From Nemertoderma westbladi (taxonomy: Eukaryota; Xenacoelomorpha; Nemertodermatida; Nemertodermatidae), in the NCBI GenBank assembly GCA_032718475.1, contig JAUCBJ010007945.1, positions 119,706 through 183,705 on the forward strand: a stretch of 64,000 nucleotides of DNA. The letters are read 5' to 3'. The position numbers and the translations under genes were made by a program. Below the pieces are notes generated by a model. The model was not told where the DNA came from. It made no database searches and saw nothing but the letters and a program-made list of their open reading frames with translations. Of this stretch, positions 45,029 through 57,097 are shown piece after piece; position 1 is the stretch's first letter; each line of letters opens with the position of its first letter.

Positions 45029-47620
45029 ATGGACCCAAATCGCCAAATTATCGGCGAATTACGTAACACGATAGATCTACTGGAATATTCGCAACCTGGA
45101 TCCCCTGACTTTGATACAAATTGGAGCACCCTGCTAAATGAGAACGTGCGAGTCATTAAATTCACCGGGCGAGAGGGACCGGATTCTAAGAATCTACCAG
45201 CCCTCCGGTTAGCCGATGCTAGTACGAGACTGAAAAGAACTCGGAACGCAAAGGCAACCGGAGGGGACGATTCGTCGTTTTGGGAAACGTTCCGGCAGAG
45301 CGTCTACAGATCCCGATGTTTGATCTACGACAACGAGGGAAACGCGACGCCCACCTCGAAAGCGATTACGTTGACGAGATGTCAAAGTTTCGTCAACGAC
45401 AAGAGTACGTACCTCGCCCACTGGGGAAACCTGTCGGAGTGTACGGCGACGCTTCGAGAGGAACGCGTATCGATTATCCAGAACCGAGACGACTACCAGG
45501 AAAAGTACGGGGCGAAAGAATACGGTCGATCCTTAGTCGTCGTCCTCGGAACCCTGGACGGTTTGGTACTGGTGTGCCGAATATTCCCGACACCCAGACA
45601 GGAAGTGCAGGCAGCCGGAGCGATCTGGTTGCTACCTCCGGAAATCCAAAAGATCCTCTTCGACTTCGACGTCATTAAAATCGGGTCGGATATCAAGGCG
45701 GACGTCCGGAACGACTACGCGAACGCTCCTGCAGGAAGAAACCGACGAGACGACCACAACGCCCTTAGCCATTGCATCGACACTCAAACGCTACTAGCCT
45801 GGTTACGATTCGCCGAGTTCATGCGAGGATTCCAAGAGGTGAGACCAACGAAATCAGGGATCGGCTACCTTGCTGTGCTAAACGGCGGTATCGACTTCAA
45901 ACCCCAGAAATTCCGGGACTATAATAAAATATACGGTGGATACCCGGGAATAGAAATAAAGAGTGAGCGAGAGGGTCGATGGAAGGACGTTGATCGGAAG
46001 TGGACGATACACCAAAGGTGGGAGAACGGAACTACGTTTACGTCGTTATGGAGTGCTACACCGTCGCTAAGTTTATCTGTAAAACTCTCGATAACCTTAT
46101 TACGGCGGTCCCCCTTTCCTTCGTCGACTACGACTGGAACGAGGTCATACACCACGCGTTCAAAGCGGTCGAGAACATCGCACCGGGAGAGACTAAAACG
46201 CTCGCCGTTATCGATTCCTGGGATGAAAGCGGACCCTACGACATCCCTACGATTACCGAACTTCTCGGTGCGGAGGAGCCTCTGATCTCTTCGGAAGGGG
46301 AAGAGATATGGCTAAACGAGGGTGTTCTACTCTCCACCCCGAAGCGACAACTCGAGCCGGAGGCCGCGTATGGACCGGCCGCCAAACGGGTTGCCTCGGC
46401 CGAACCGATGAAGAGAGCAGGCGTTTACACCCCACGCGGCTCCGGTAGCCCCGCGAGGGAGGTAGCCACTACAGCTGCATTGAGCGACTTCGGCGACATA
46501 TGCCAACGGTTATCCCCGTATCCTTTCCCGGGTGGCGAAGATTGGTCGTCGGAGATTCCGAGTACCAGCCACCAACGGACCCGCTCAGCGATACTGGTCG
46601 AGGAGGGCCCCAGCGATGCGCCGACCCCCGACGATCTCCTCGGTATCCCTCCGTCTAAAACCCCGGCACCTCTTCGCCGACCAGTGGTGGCTACTACACC
46701 CGCCGTTCCTCAGGACCCTATGCGACTAACCCGTTGGTACACCGAGCAAACTGAATGGATCCACCGCCAGAAACGGTCGTCCGAGTTGAGACCAGCGGGA
46801 CATAAAGAAGGTTATCGGAGCGAGAACCTACTACGCAAAAGCCTAGCATTCCGCGGGCTACCGACCACCGCGAATATTCCAAAGAGCGACCGACGACTCG
46901 AGTATCACGTCGGCGTCCCGATTCCGATATTTCCTGGTCGAGAGATGCAGTTGGAGGTATGCGGCGACTGTGGTTCGGAGCAGTGCCCCCGCGGTAGAAG
47001 GAATCGGGTTACCGATTCATGCCTCCAGCTCCTCGGGATACTCTATTGCCCATACTGCGCGACTTCGGGCCACGACGTTTCCGTCTGTCCGATCCTATAT
47101 AACCTCTGCACCACGTGCGGTTTCCGTGGACATTCCTCTAGCCCCCGCTGCTATATCAAATGTCCAACCAAAGACGTTACCGCTATGGGAAATATGGTCA
47201 TGTTTGGAAACATACGCAAACAGCCACTTAAAGACCAAGGTTCGGAGAAATGCTCGGAATATTGCGCAGGAGATGGCGTGCGGGTATTTCTCCTTCCCGG
47301 AACGCCTCCACATGTCGGCCACGCTACCTTTCCATTACGTGGATCTGCTACTGAGCGCCGGATTATTCGGTCCATTTGAAGTCATTAGACGATTATACTC
47401 GTATAAAGAGGAGTTCGGTGACGGAGAGTGGTTCCTAGAGGCACGCAAATCTGAGTTGGAAAGACGAACCGACATGATCCCTATGCCTTCGAAAGGAAGA
47501 GCCGCCAGGAGACAAGCCGAAGCGTTACTCACGATGGATGTTGACGCTCCTCTACCAGCCATAGCGATCGATGAGAGTCGACGGGCGAAGAGACGAAAGG
47601 CGTATCAGAGAAAGAAATAG
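45029..47620 (+). pseudogene. B2 ORF3: DEDD exonuclease-like plus zinc-knuckle protein, two lesions
   Basis: ATG at 45029, stop at 47618-47620. The exo motif I (CLIYDNEGN, near 45320) and motif II (VIKIGSDIKADVRND, near 45673) are in one frame without the 5-bp lesion seen in B1. A 10-bp deletion near 46026 shifts the frame just before Y-x3-E (near 46048). An extra G near 47204 shifts it again after the zinc knuckles (near 47052-47153). Lesions differ from those of B1, so the ancestral frame was open throughout. C-terminus basic (AKRRKAYQRKK). Confidence 0.75.
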
Positions 47621-47728
47621 TGGATCGGGATATTCCAGGAACATTTATCGAACATTTATTTTTATACAAACTCTAGGCCAAATTAATTAAAAACTATGCA
47701 ATATTAAATTTGGGTTTTTTATATTGGG

Positions 47729-47785
47729 AATGACCTACGCAAACTCAATCGACCGACAGACTTCACGAAGGTCATTGGGGGGGAC
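47729..47785 (+). promoter_or_regulatory. Hairpin abutting the polypurine tract (B2)
   Basis: AATGACCT (47729-47736) pairs with AGGTCATT (47769-47776), followed by G7 (47777-47783), AC and the 3' LTR. Loop sequence differs from B1 at several bases, the stem does not. Confidence 0.8.
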
Positions 47786-49394
47786 TGTTCGCGGTATTTC
47801 AACTTTCCATAACGCGAGTTGAATATTTTTGTATTTATTTAAAATTGATTATTCCGATATTACTACTGGGTGCGGGACCATGGGTTTTGGGCACATTCAA
47901 TAAACTGGGGGCGATTTATGGGCGAACTTTGGGGCAACTTACAGGGTACGGGAATAATTTCATAGTTATAAGGGCCAGGGGGGGATGGAAAATGCAAGCA
48001 GTATTCAGGTTAGCCTGAGTACTATTAGGCCCTGGCCAACTTCCTGCTGCCTGTAGGGGTGGATTTGGTAATGCGCCAGGCCTAAAGGACAAGGACTGCC
48101 CTTAGCGGTCCCTGGCCAACAGCAGCCATTACGAGACTGAAAAGAACTCGGACCGCTGACTGCTTGTGTCAGGGATTTGCGACGGGAAACGACAGCCCCT
48201 TAGTAGCCAAGCCGTTCTGGTTCTCGATGATCGAACCCTTCGGGGTTCGTGAGGGGTGGAGCGGACACGCGAACGGGTGGCCAACTAACGACTGCCCCCT
48301 GAGCTAAGCCGTACTGGTTCTCGATGACCGATCCCTTCGGGGTTCGCGAGGGGTGGGACGGACATGCGAAAGGGCTGGCCACAGGACGGGTTTGACGAGG
48401 ACTGCCCTTAGCGGTCTCTGGTCAACGGCAGCTATTACGAGACTGAAAAGAACTCGGAACGCTGACTGCTTGTACCGGGGATCTGCGATGGGAACCGACG
48501 ACAGACCCCTTAGCCAAGCCGTACTGGTTCTCGATGATCGTTCCCTTCGGGGTTCGTGAGGGGTGGAACGGACACGCGACGGGGTCGAAAGACAAAGGAC
48601 TAGACTCTACTGGCCTACCGACTGTTCGGAGCAGTTTCTCGGCTGCCGAAGCGACTACGAGCCTGAAAGGGACTCGGAAAGCCTAGGTGGTTGGGTTTCT
48701 GCGATGAACCGACGGACCCCTAGCCAAGCCGTTCTGGTTCTCGATGATCGAACCCTTCGGGGTTCGTGAGGGGTGGAACGGACACGCGAACGGGTCCACC
48801 GACACGACAGACTCCTAGCCAAGCCGTACTGGTTCTCGATGACCGATCCCTTCGGGGTTCGAGAGGGGCGGTACGGATACGCGACAGAGTCTACCGACTG
48901 GACCGACCCTTAGCCAAGCCGGGCTGGTTCTCGATGATCGTTCCCTTCGGGGTTCGTGAGGGGTGGAACGGACACGCGACAGGGTCGACCGACACCGACA
49001 CTACGGCACTAATACTAGGACCGAGGGAAAATCTGGGGAACATTAGGTAGGCTAAAATCTGAGCGAACAGTGGGTAATTAAATAATATACCGTAGGGATT
49101 TATATTATCGTGTATAATTATTGTGAATATTTGGTGTATATTGATTTGGGGAAGCCCAAAATTATTCTTAATCAGGTTTCAGGTTTCAATGATGTTGAAC
49201 AGGTTTCAACTATAGGAAGTTACATTAAAGAGTATATCCAACTAATGCAGCTTTTTATCAACCGCAAACTTGCATCTCAGAAAACATTCCTTCTCCACAA
49301 TCAATATCCGGTGACTGGCCGGGGCTCGGTGGTCTGTAAAGTCACGTCCCCAGCATCGGCGTTTTTCCCCCCTGGTGTTGGGATAACGGCAACA
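47786..49394 (+). repeat. 3' LTR of B2 (1609 bp)
   Basis: Same length as the 5' LTR with about seven substitutions by eye. Followed by GTGGA (49395-49399) and the A1 protease frame. Confidence 0.96.
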
Positions 49395-52300
49395 GTGGAG
49401 CTGCCTTCACATTAGTCGAGGAATGGGTGGCCGAAGAGATAGGATTGAGAACGAGGCCAAGCAGGATGGCGGTAACAACCATCTCTAGCAAAGATAAGAT
49501 CCTAGAGATGAGAACAGGACGGTGCGCAATTGCAGCAGTGGCACCAGGATGCGTCTATGGGGCAACCATCGACCCCATCCAGGTGATAGAGTCAATTAAT
49601 ATTAATGCCAGGCGACCAACCAACATCGAGGTCGAGCAGTATAAATTCCTGGACGACATTGACTTCTCAATCCCAGACGTGGACGTTAGGAAGGTGTCCA
49701 TCATAGTAGGCATGGACTGCCCAACGGCCCACGAAAGAATGCAAACGGTCTTCGGCGAAGACAAGCAGAGTGACCCGGTGGCCATATTAACACCATTCGG
49801 GTGGACGCTGAGTGGTCCAATTAAGAGCAAGATACCATTTAGGATGTCGGAGACATCAGGATGCATGTTCGCGGGAACAATGCAGGAAATGGGTGACGAG
49901 GGAGCAGAGGAGCAGCTTAAAAGACTGCTCAGACAGGATTTCGAGGGACTGAAAGAAACCGGAGTCGGGACCTCAGTAGAAGACAAGCAGGCTTTACAAA
50001 GCGTGGAGGAATCAATGACATGCGATGAGGGACGGTATACAATAGGAATGGTATGGAAACTACCGAAGATACCGCTGCCCGACAATAGGGGGATGGTACT
50101 TACGAGACTCCGCAAACTGAAACAAACACTAAAACGGAGCCCCGAGAAGAATGAGTACATCCACAGAACAATTAAGAAGTACGTCGAGAAAGGATGGGCC
50201 GTGGAGTTACCGGTCGACGAGCCGAACACGGATAGGACATATTACCTGCCACTGCACGTGGCTTTAGATCCAAAGAAAGGTAAACTAAGGATGGTAGTCG
50301 ACGCATCGGCAAAGACCGACGGAAAGTGCTTAAACGACTACCTGTTAGAAGGCCCAAACATATACAATTCGGGCATAGAGGTGTTACTTAGATTTAGAAA
50401 TGGGAAACACGCCTTCACGTGTGACATAGAAGGCATGTTCAACCAAGTCCGTGTAACGGAAGAAGATAGCGACAGTCAGCGCTTCTTATGGTATAACGGC
50501 GAGGAAGAACCGTCGATAATACCGGCATATAAGATGGTAGTACAGAACATGGGGGCCAAGTCATCTTCATTTACGACGACTATGGCAGTGAGAGACACAG
50601 TAAAGGGGAAGGAAGATAGATACAGCAGTAGGGCCGTCGATATGATTCGACGCGGCTTCTACGTAGACGACGGAATGGAGTCTGGAAATACGGTTAAGGA
50701 GATACTGGATACAGGGCGCGAGGTTCGCGACATCCTAAAGGGATCCGGCTTTAACCTGACCAAATTCCAATCCAGTTCGGAAGAATTTATCAAAGCCATA
50801 GAGGACAGGAAACCAGAATCGACCATGGATAATCCCACAACAGCCAAAGGGCAGGACATGGCGATTAAGAGAACGGAATCCCAGCAGAAGGCATTGGGAA
50901 TCGTGTGGGATAGAGAGACAGACGAACTGAAGTATCAGCTGAGCCAGGAGGGCGCAGACATCCACACGAAGAGGGGCTATGTATCGTATATAGCAAGGAT
51001 ATACGATCCCCTAGGCCTAGCATCCCCATTATTAGTCACGGGGAAACAGATACTCAAGAGAGTATACAAATTGAAAGATGAGTGGGACGTAGAGGTACCA
51101 GAGGAAATCAAGAAACAGTGGAGCAAGTGGACAGGAGACTTGGAGAAGATGGGAACATACAACATGCCAAGGGTGTATTTCCTGGATGGGAACATGACGA
51201 ATCTGGACCTACACATGTTCTCCGACGCGTCGTTGGAAGTGTACGGAGCGGCACTCTACTTAGTACAACGAGAGGGGGCTTATAAGCCAAGACTAGCCTT
51301 TAGCAAAGCAAAGTCAACGCCACCAGATTCAGCATCAGTTCCTAAGTTAGAATTGACAGCCGCGAGACTAGGAGTAAGAGCCACAGCCTACCTAGTGGAT
51401 ACTATTCCCAACATAGTGGAGACACACTACTGGACGGACTCCATGGTAGTGCTTGGTTGGCTACACAACGAAAGGACGAGATACCCGATATTCGTCGCGA
51501 ATAGAGTGGACGAAATAAGGGCGAGTACAGAACTGGAAAGGTGGCACTACTGCCCAACAGACGACAACCCAGCGGACTTGTTGTCGAGGGGCGTGGTACG
51601 CCACATTTTCTTGAAAAGGGAAGTATTGTGGCAACATGGGCCACAATTTCTGAGCGATAAGGAGGCCTGGCCGCCGATGAGAAAGGTGGACCCGGGTTCA
51701 GAAGTAGTGTCAGAGGGAGAAGAGGGAGATTCAGAGGGAGAAGAGATATACTCCCAGATGGTGAGGGAGATTAGGGACGTGCAACCAGGACGGGAACTGT
51801 GCGATAACCCGACGGATAAACTCCTCAGCTACAGTTCTAGTTGGTATAAGACCAAGAAACTAGTGGCGTACTGGAGAGCCTTCGGAAATTTCCTTGCGGG
51901 AGTTGGCAAGGACAAGAAGATCAGGACTACCATAGATCAGGAAGGAGCGGCCAAGGCAGTGATCCGCTATGAACAATGGAAGAACTACGGCGACGAGGTG
52001 GAACGCGTCGGTAACCAACAGCACCTCCGACGGGACAGCGAGCTGATTACGCTGTCGCCACAACTCAATGACGACGGGATTCTAGTAATGAATTCTAGGG
52101 TGGGATACAACAACAGCATAGTCGTACCACCGAAACCCATCATCATTCCTACAGGATCGCCAATAGTCCACCAGATTATATGGGACTCCCACAAATCGAT
52201 ATTGCATGGGGGCACCAACCGAACCCTCACAGAGATAAGGAGGACCTATTGGGTCAAACAACTGAGAAAAAAGGTAAAAGCGGTAGTGGGGCAGTGCCAG

Positions 52301-53299
52301 ACCTGCCGACGAGCGAAGAAGGAGCGAGCCGTACAGGAGATGGCGCCACTACCGGCGAGTAGGGTAAGACAGCACGACCCGCCATTTACGCATTGCGGTG
52401 TGGACATGTTCAGGCCGATAAAGATCAAAGTGATGCGACACACGGAGAAACGCTACGGCATTATCTTCGTATGCAACAATACGCGGGCGGTAGGGATAGA
52501 ACTCGCCCAAGATGCAACCGCATCAGCGTTCATTAACGCCTTAGAAAGGTTTAGGGACCGCAAAGGTGGGACGATCGCAGTGATATACAGCGACAACGGC
52601 ACCAACTTTGTGGGCGCAGAGAGTGAGATGGCAGAGGCCTTGGACATCTTGGAGGGGGAAGAAGTCAGGGCAGCCATGAGACGACGACAAGTAAAGTGGG
52701 AGAGAAGGACGCCGTATGCACCACATACACTAGGATGCGTCGAGAGACTGGTGGGCAGTTCAAAGCGTCTAATGACGAAGCTGATGAACACCCACATGGT
52801 CACTGAGGACGTCTTACGGACAGTACTTGCGAAGTGCGAGGGGATCATTAATAGCAGACCGCTATATCCGGAGAATGATGACCCTGAGTCATTAGACGTG
52901 CTGACACCTAGCCATTTCCTGATGGAAAGGCCAGCGACCATCGATATGCGGGGTGTAGACCCAGATGACATACACTCCCGCCAAAGTTGGAAAGTCGCAA
53001 AGGCAATAAGCGCAGAGTATTGGAGGAGGTGGGTCGAGGAATACCTACCCACACTCCATAAACGAAGCAAGTGGAGGAAGTCAAACAGGGAGTTAAGAGA
53101 GGGAGATCTCGTAATCGTTACGGATGATACTATCATCAACAACCAATGGCGGTTGGCGAGAGTTGTAGGCACCTACTCCGACAAGGACGGAAGAGTCCGA
53201 TCGGTAGAAGTGCGGATAGGTGGAAAGATAGGTGCGAAGGACAGAAAAACCTACAGGAGAGCTGTAGGCAAATGCTGTCTGTTAGAAGGGGCACCTTAG
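49395..53299 (+). CDS. pol: A1 protease-RT-RNase H-integrase (family A pol), 3' of the B2 insertion
   Basis: Open from the B2 edge to the stop at 53299 (about 1300 codons). It begins right after the protease DSG codons with AAFTLVEEW. Order: rest of protease and DUF1758-like region (LTPFGWTLSG); RT with FTCDIEGMFNQV (motif A), MGAKSSSF and YVDD (50660-50671); RNase H (HMFSDAS near 51213, PKLELTAARLG, YWTDSMVVLGWL); integrase with zinc site (H...H near 52190-52210, CQTCRR), catalytic Asp in GVDMF (near 52396), YSDNGTNF (near 52585) and Glu in CVERLVG (near 52736); DUF5641-like C-terminus. The usual Gly after VDxF is Arg here. Otherwise intact, but cut from its gag by B2. Confidence 0.94.
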
Positions 53300-54544
53300 T
53301 AGAGTTAAAGAAAAGTTTAGTCGTCCAAGTTTTGGACTGAGGGGGGTGGGATTGAGGGTGAGACGCCCTTCCCACAAACAAAATAGAAAATAAAATAAAA
53401 TAAATAATAGTACATGCTAGGTACGCAGTTAGTAGGCAGAAGTTAGTTAAGAGGTACGTAGTACCTGGTCAGTTAGTTAGTTAGAAGGTACGTAGTACCT
53501 AGTTAGGTAGAGAGTTAGAAGGTACGTAGTACATAGTTAGTTAGTTAGTTAGAAGGTACGTAGTACCTAGTTAGTTAGTTAGTTAGAAGGTACGTAGTAC
53601 CGATAGTTAGTTAGAGAGTTAGAGGGTACGTAAGTACCGCTAGTTAGTCAGAGAGTTAGAAGGTACGTAGTACCGATAGTCAGTTAGAGAGTTAGAGGGT
53701 ACGTAGTACCGATAGTTAGTTAGAGAGTTAGAAGGTACGTAGTACCGATAGTCAGTTAGAGAGTTAGAGGGTACGTAGTACCGATAGTTAGTTAGAGAGT
53801 TAGAAGGTACGTAGTACCGATAGTCAGTTAGAGAGTTAGAGGGTACGTAAGTACCGCTAGTTAGTTAGAGAGTTAGAGGGTACGTAAGTACCGCTAGTTA
53901 GTTAGAGAGTTAGAGGGTACGTAAGTACCGCTAGTTAGTTAGAGAGTTAGAGGGTACGTAAGTACCGCTAGTTAGTTAGAGAGTTAGAGGGTATGTAGTA
54001 CCGTTAGTTAGAGAGAAAGTAAGAGTTAGAGGGTACGTAGTACCGTTAGTTAGAAGAGAGAGAGTAAGAGGTAAAAGGGGATATAGATATAGATATTAGT
54101 TAGCAGTTAGTAGAGAGAGGGGGGCATATGAGTACAGCTGGGTAAGTTGTGTGGCCACACGACGCGTACTGCTGTACTGCATAGGCCAGAATACAGAGTA
54201 GGCCAGAATGTGGATTAGAGAATAGAATAATCCATAGGCAGTAGTAAGTAGTAGGACAGTAGAATCAAATAAAATAGATAGATAGATAGAATAGGGCTGA
54301 AAGTTGTAAAATAGTGGCAACACAAGGGAAGTTATTCTAGAACATAATAAAAGTAACGGACAGAAATTGTAAATTACGCTCATTTACTAGCTTCAAAATT
54401 AATTAGGAATAATTTAGGTTAAAGGGCGCAGCTAAGTAGGAAATAGGCCATTATCGAACCGTACAGAACATCTTAGATACATCACTCATCTGTATTGCGC
54501 CTTGGTAAGGCACCAACTTGCAGGTGAGCGAGTGAACGTTCGGA
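53300..54544 (+). other. Spacer between pol and ORF3 of A1
   Basis: Non-coding. Tandem array 53440-54056, then unique sequence nearly identical to A0. CAG-GTGAGC is kept about 20 nt before the ORF3 ATG. Confidence 0.8.
53440..54056 (+). repeat. Tandem array with GGTACGTA(A)GTACC core (A1)
   Basis: About 17 units, same core as in A0, but different unit order and number and extra variants (AGAAGGTACGTAGTACCGATAGT), so the array turns over faster than flanking sequence. Confidence 0.95.
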
Positions 54545-57097
54545 ATGGCGAGTAAGTTGATCAGAAAGAGAAAGGCGGAGTCAGGAGGAAAGGAGATACT
54601 GGTGGATTTCACCGAGAGGCATCCGGAAGAGAAGACGAGAGGATACTACGAGAGGTTGGAAAGGGGTCACGCGGCGCGAGCGCTGCAGGATCACTTCAGG
54701 GAGGTGCACGAACAGCGGCTGGTCGGGACCTACGGGACGCCGTCGCTGGACAACGCGATCTTCCAACACTTCCACTACGTGGTGAAAGGGGACGAGGCGA
54801 AGTTCGGGATTCCGAAGTACCCGAGGGAATCACCGAGGAAGGACTGGAAGAGATTCATAGAGTCCGTCAACAGAGGAGGATATATGATCCTAGATGATGA
54901 GGGAACCGTGGAAGACGAGGCGGGTTCGAGACGAGGAACTGCGGGGTCGGCCAGGACCATACTCCTACATTTGGCCGCGCCAAATGGGGACATCTTCTTA
55001 TTCGACCTAGGGACGTATGGGAAGAAGGACGGGCCGAAATTAGACCGGTTACCGAAAGCGGTACAAGTCTTAGTGAGAGAGAAGTCGACGACGAAAGTGG
55101 GATCGGCGATTCGCGAGGACGCGGAGAGGATCATCGGTCCGGACGCCACCAACCTCCTGGATATGCAGAAAGTCTTTATGGCTATGACGGCACCGGATGG
55201 GTTGGGGGTAGTCGAAAACACAGGCCAATGCGGGGCGGTGGCGATGGGCCAATTATTGGGGCTCGTATGCCACAAACCGATGGATTGGGGGAAGTTTAGG
55301 GAAGAATACGGAGCAGAACTAGCGAACTCGCTAAAGTGGGGAGCGAGACCGGGAAAGCAGGAGGTATATCAGTTCCGCAGGGGAGCGATAAAGGTATATC
55401 AGAAGCGATATATCCTGCAGGAGGACTGGATGATGATAAGTTTGCTTAACTTATTCATGACCGTGGTTATCGAGAGGGAACCAGGGGCATTTCTGTTATC
55501 GGGATCACCCCTAAGCTACAGGAGAGCCTTTAAAGTGGCCTTTGACGGTCTGGTAGACCACCCGGGGCTGAAGGGCGAGTCGGTGTACTACAACAGCCGA
55601 CATCTGGTAGACGGGGAGACAGATACACCGTATCAGAGATGGGAGCAGCTAGAGACGGATAGACGAGAAGCAAAGCGACTGGAAGAAGTCGCTAGACGGG
55701 AGAGGATAGAAGCAGAGGAGAGGGAAGAGGAGGCCAGGACACAGAGTTACGGCTTCGAGGAACAGGCAGGCCTAGACGAACTTCATTGGACTTCATCAGG
55801 GAGTTCGGGGGAGTCTCTAGGGCGAGAATTGGGATGGACGGTGGGATCGCCGAAACAGTCGACGTCGGGGTTGCAAACGATGCCCATACCAGCGGGCGCC
55901 GAGGGCGACCAACCGCCAAGGAAGTTAAGGGAGCTAGAGGGATGGAGAGCTACGGGCGAGAGCCAAGGCGGGAAGGGACATAGTGGATCCATCGGGATAC
56001 CGGGGTTGGAGACACTGCCAGAAGAAGAGGAGGACGACGACGACGAGTTCGGAGAGATGCCGCCCATCGAGAGGATAGGCCACTCGGACACGGACTGGGT
56101 TGGCGGAAGGGTGGTGACGGCCAGTGGGGCGAGGGCCTTCTGGAACAGATCCGGCAAGCGGACCTGGGTGCACGAGGAGCCGGCGATGGATTTCGCGGGG
56201 AGCACCATCAGGTTGGGCGAACAACCGGGGACGGCACCACGGGTAGTATTCGGGGAGACGATGCCCGAGAGGGGCGGAGAGATCGACGTAGATAGAGAGA
56301 CCAACGTAGAGAAGTTCGCCTACCAGCGACTCCACAGACCGCGGAGATCGCTTGGGACGAAAGACGAGGTGGGACGGGAGACATTGGTACTCGGCTGCGA
56401 CTACTGTGGGAGACAGACCCATCGGGAAAGCAGCTGCCTATACCGGTTCCAAAAGGGAACCTTTTGTCTCTACTGCAGAGAACCAAGCCACAGGATGGGG
56501 GCGTGTCCACGGTTGCATAACCGATGTCCAAAGTGCCACTTTCGGGGACACTACGGACGCGAGTGCGACTGGATGAACGACGAGGAGAAGTTCACAAGAT
56601 TCGAGGAGTGGGCCGACGTCGGGGCCATGACGCGCCAGCGCATGAAGGCCCAGGAGTTCAAGTGGGGTTTCTTCCTTATCAATCAGGAGACTCACATGGA
56701 AATCATAAAGCGGAGGCTACCGTTTACCTACCAAGAGGTAGCAACGGCGGCGTCGTACGCTGGAGTGATGAACACGCAAAGGTATTTGGACAGGTGGACG
56801 CCAGAGAACCGAAGGGAGTTTAGGGATTTCTTGGCGGAGCACGTACCAAAGGCAATGAAAATGATCCTATGGGACGCCACCAGAGGGAGACAACCGGGCC
56901 ACTCTGAGGGGCCACCGGCGAAGCGATATCGGGCACTAATAACACCAGCGCCCAAGGAGCCAACGACCGGGATCAGCAAGGAAGTGGCGGCGAAGGTCCG
57001 AAAGCAGAAAGCGGATGATGCCAGAGGAACGGTGATAACCAAGAAACGACCCAGGGAAGAGGACGCCAGGGGGAACTATCCCCAGAGGAACAGATAG
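54545..57097 (+). CDS. ORF3: DEDD exonuclease-like plus CCHC zinc-knuckle protein (A1)
   Basis: 850 codons, intact, colinear with A0 ORF3. The motif residues are all kept: LDDEG (near 54890), KVGSAIREDAER (near 55095), Y-x3-E in RYILQED (near 55408), and three CCHC knuckles (near 56396-56565). Here the first knuckle reads CDYCGRQTHRESSC. Length differences from A0 are in-frame (one extra Glu in the acidic run; one codon near the C-terminus). Two independent copies without a frame break argue that the protein mattered to the element. The N-terminus (KLIRKRK) and C-terminus (KKRPREE) are basic and could be nuclear-localisation signals. Function inferred from motifs only. Confidence 0.75.
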   Translation: MASKLIRKRKAESGGKEILVDFTERHPEEKTRGYYERLERGHAARALQDHFREVHEQRLVGTYGTPSLDNAIFQHFHYVVKGDEAKFGIPKYPRESPRKDWKRFIESVNRGGYMILDDEGTVEDEAGSRRGTAGSARTILLHLAAPNGDIFLFDLGTYGKKDGPKLDRLPKAVQVLVREKSTTKVGSAIREDAERIIGPDATNLLDMQKVFMAMTAPDGLGVVENTGQCGAVAMGQLLGLVCHKPMDWGKFREEYGAELANSLKWGARPGKQEVYQFRRGAIKVYQKRYILQEDWMMISLLNLFMTVVIEREPGAFLLSGSPLSYRRAFKVAFDGLVDHPGLKGESVYYNSRHLVDGETDTPYQRWEQLETDRREAKRLEEVARRERIEAEEREEEARTQSYGFEEQAGLDELHWTSSGSSGESLGRELGWTVGSPKQSTSGLQTMPIPAGAEGDQPPRKLRELEGWRATGESQGGKGHSGSIGIPGLETLPEEEEDDDDEFGEMPPIERIGHSDTDWVGGRVVTASGARAFWNRSGKRTWVHEEPAMDFAGSTIRLGEQPGTAPRVVFGETMPERGGEIDVDRETNVEKFAYQRLHRPRRSLGTKDEVGRETLVLGCDYCGRQTHRESSCLYRFQKGTFCLYCREPSHRMGACPRLHNRCPKCHFRGHYGRECDWMNDEEKFTRFEEWADVGAMTRQRMKAQEFKWGFFLINQETHMEIIKRRLPFTYQEVATAASYAGVMNTQRYLDRWTPENRREFRDFLAEHVPKAMKMILWDATRGRQPGHSEGPPAKRYRALITPAPKEPTTGISKEVAAKVRKQKADDARGTVITKKRPREEDARGNYPQRNR

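Larger units (their letters stand above)
35063..49394 (+). mobile_element. BEL/Pao retrotransposon B2 (family B), complete, 14.3 kb
   Basis: LTRs 35063-36671 and 47786-49394 (both 1609 bp, about 7 differences by eye), TGT...ACA ends, and target duplication GTGGA (35058-35062 and 49395-49399). Same gene order as B1 without the RTE insertion. It sits in the A1 protease active-site codons. Damage: one in-frame stop in gag, a 10-bp deletion and a 1-bp insertion in ORF3. The young LTRs suggest recent activity of this family, probably helped in trans. Confidence 0.97.
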
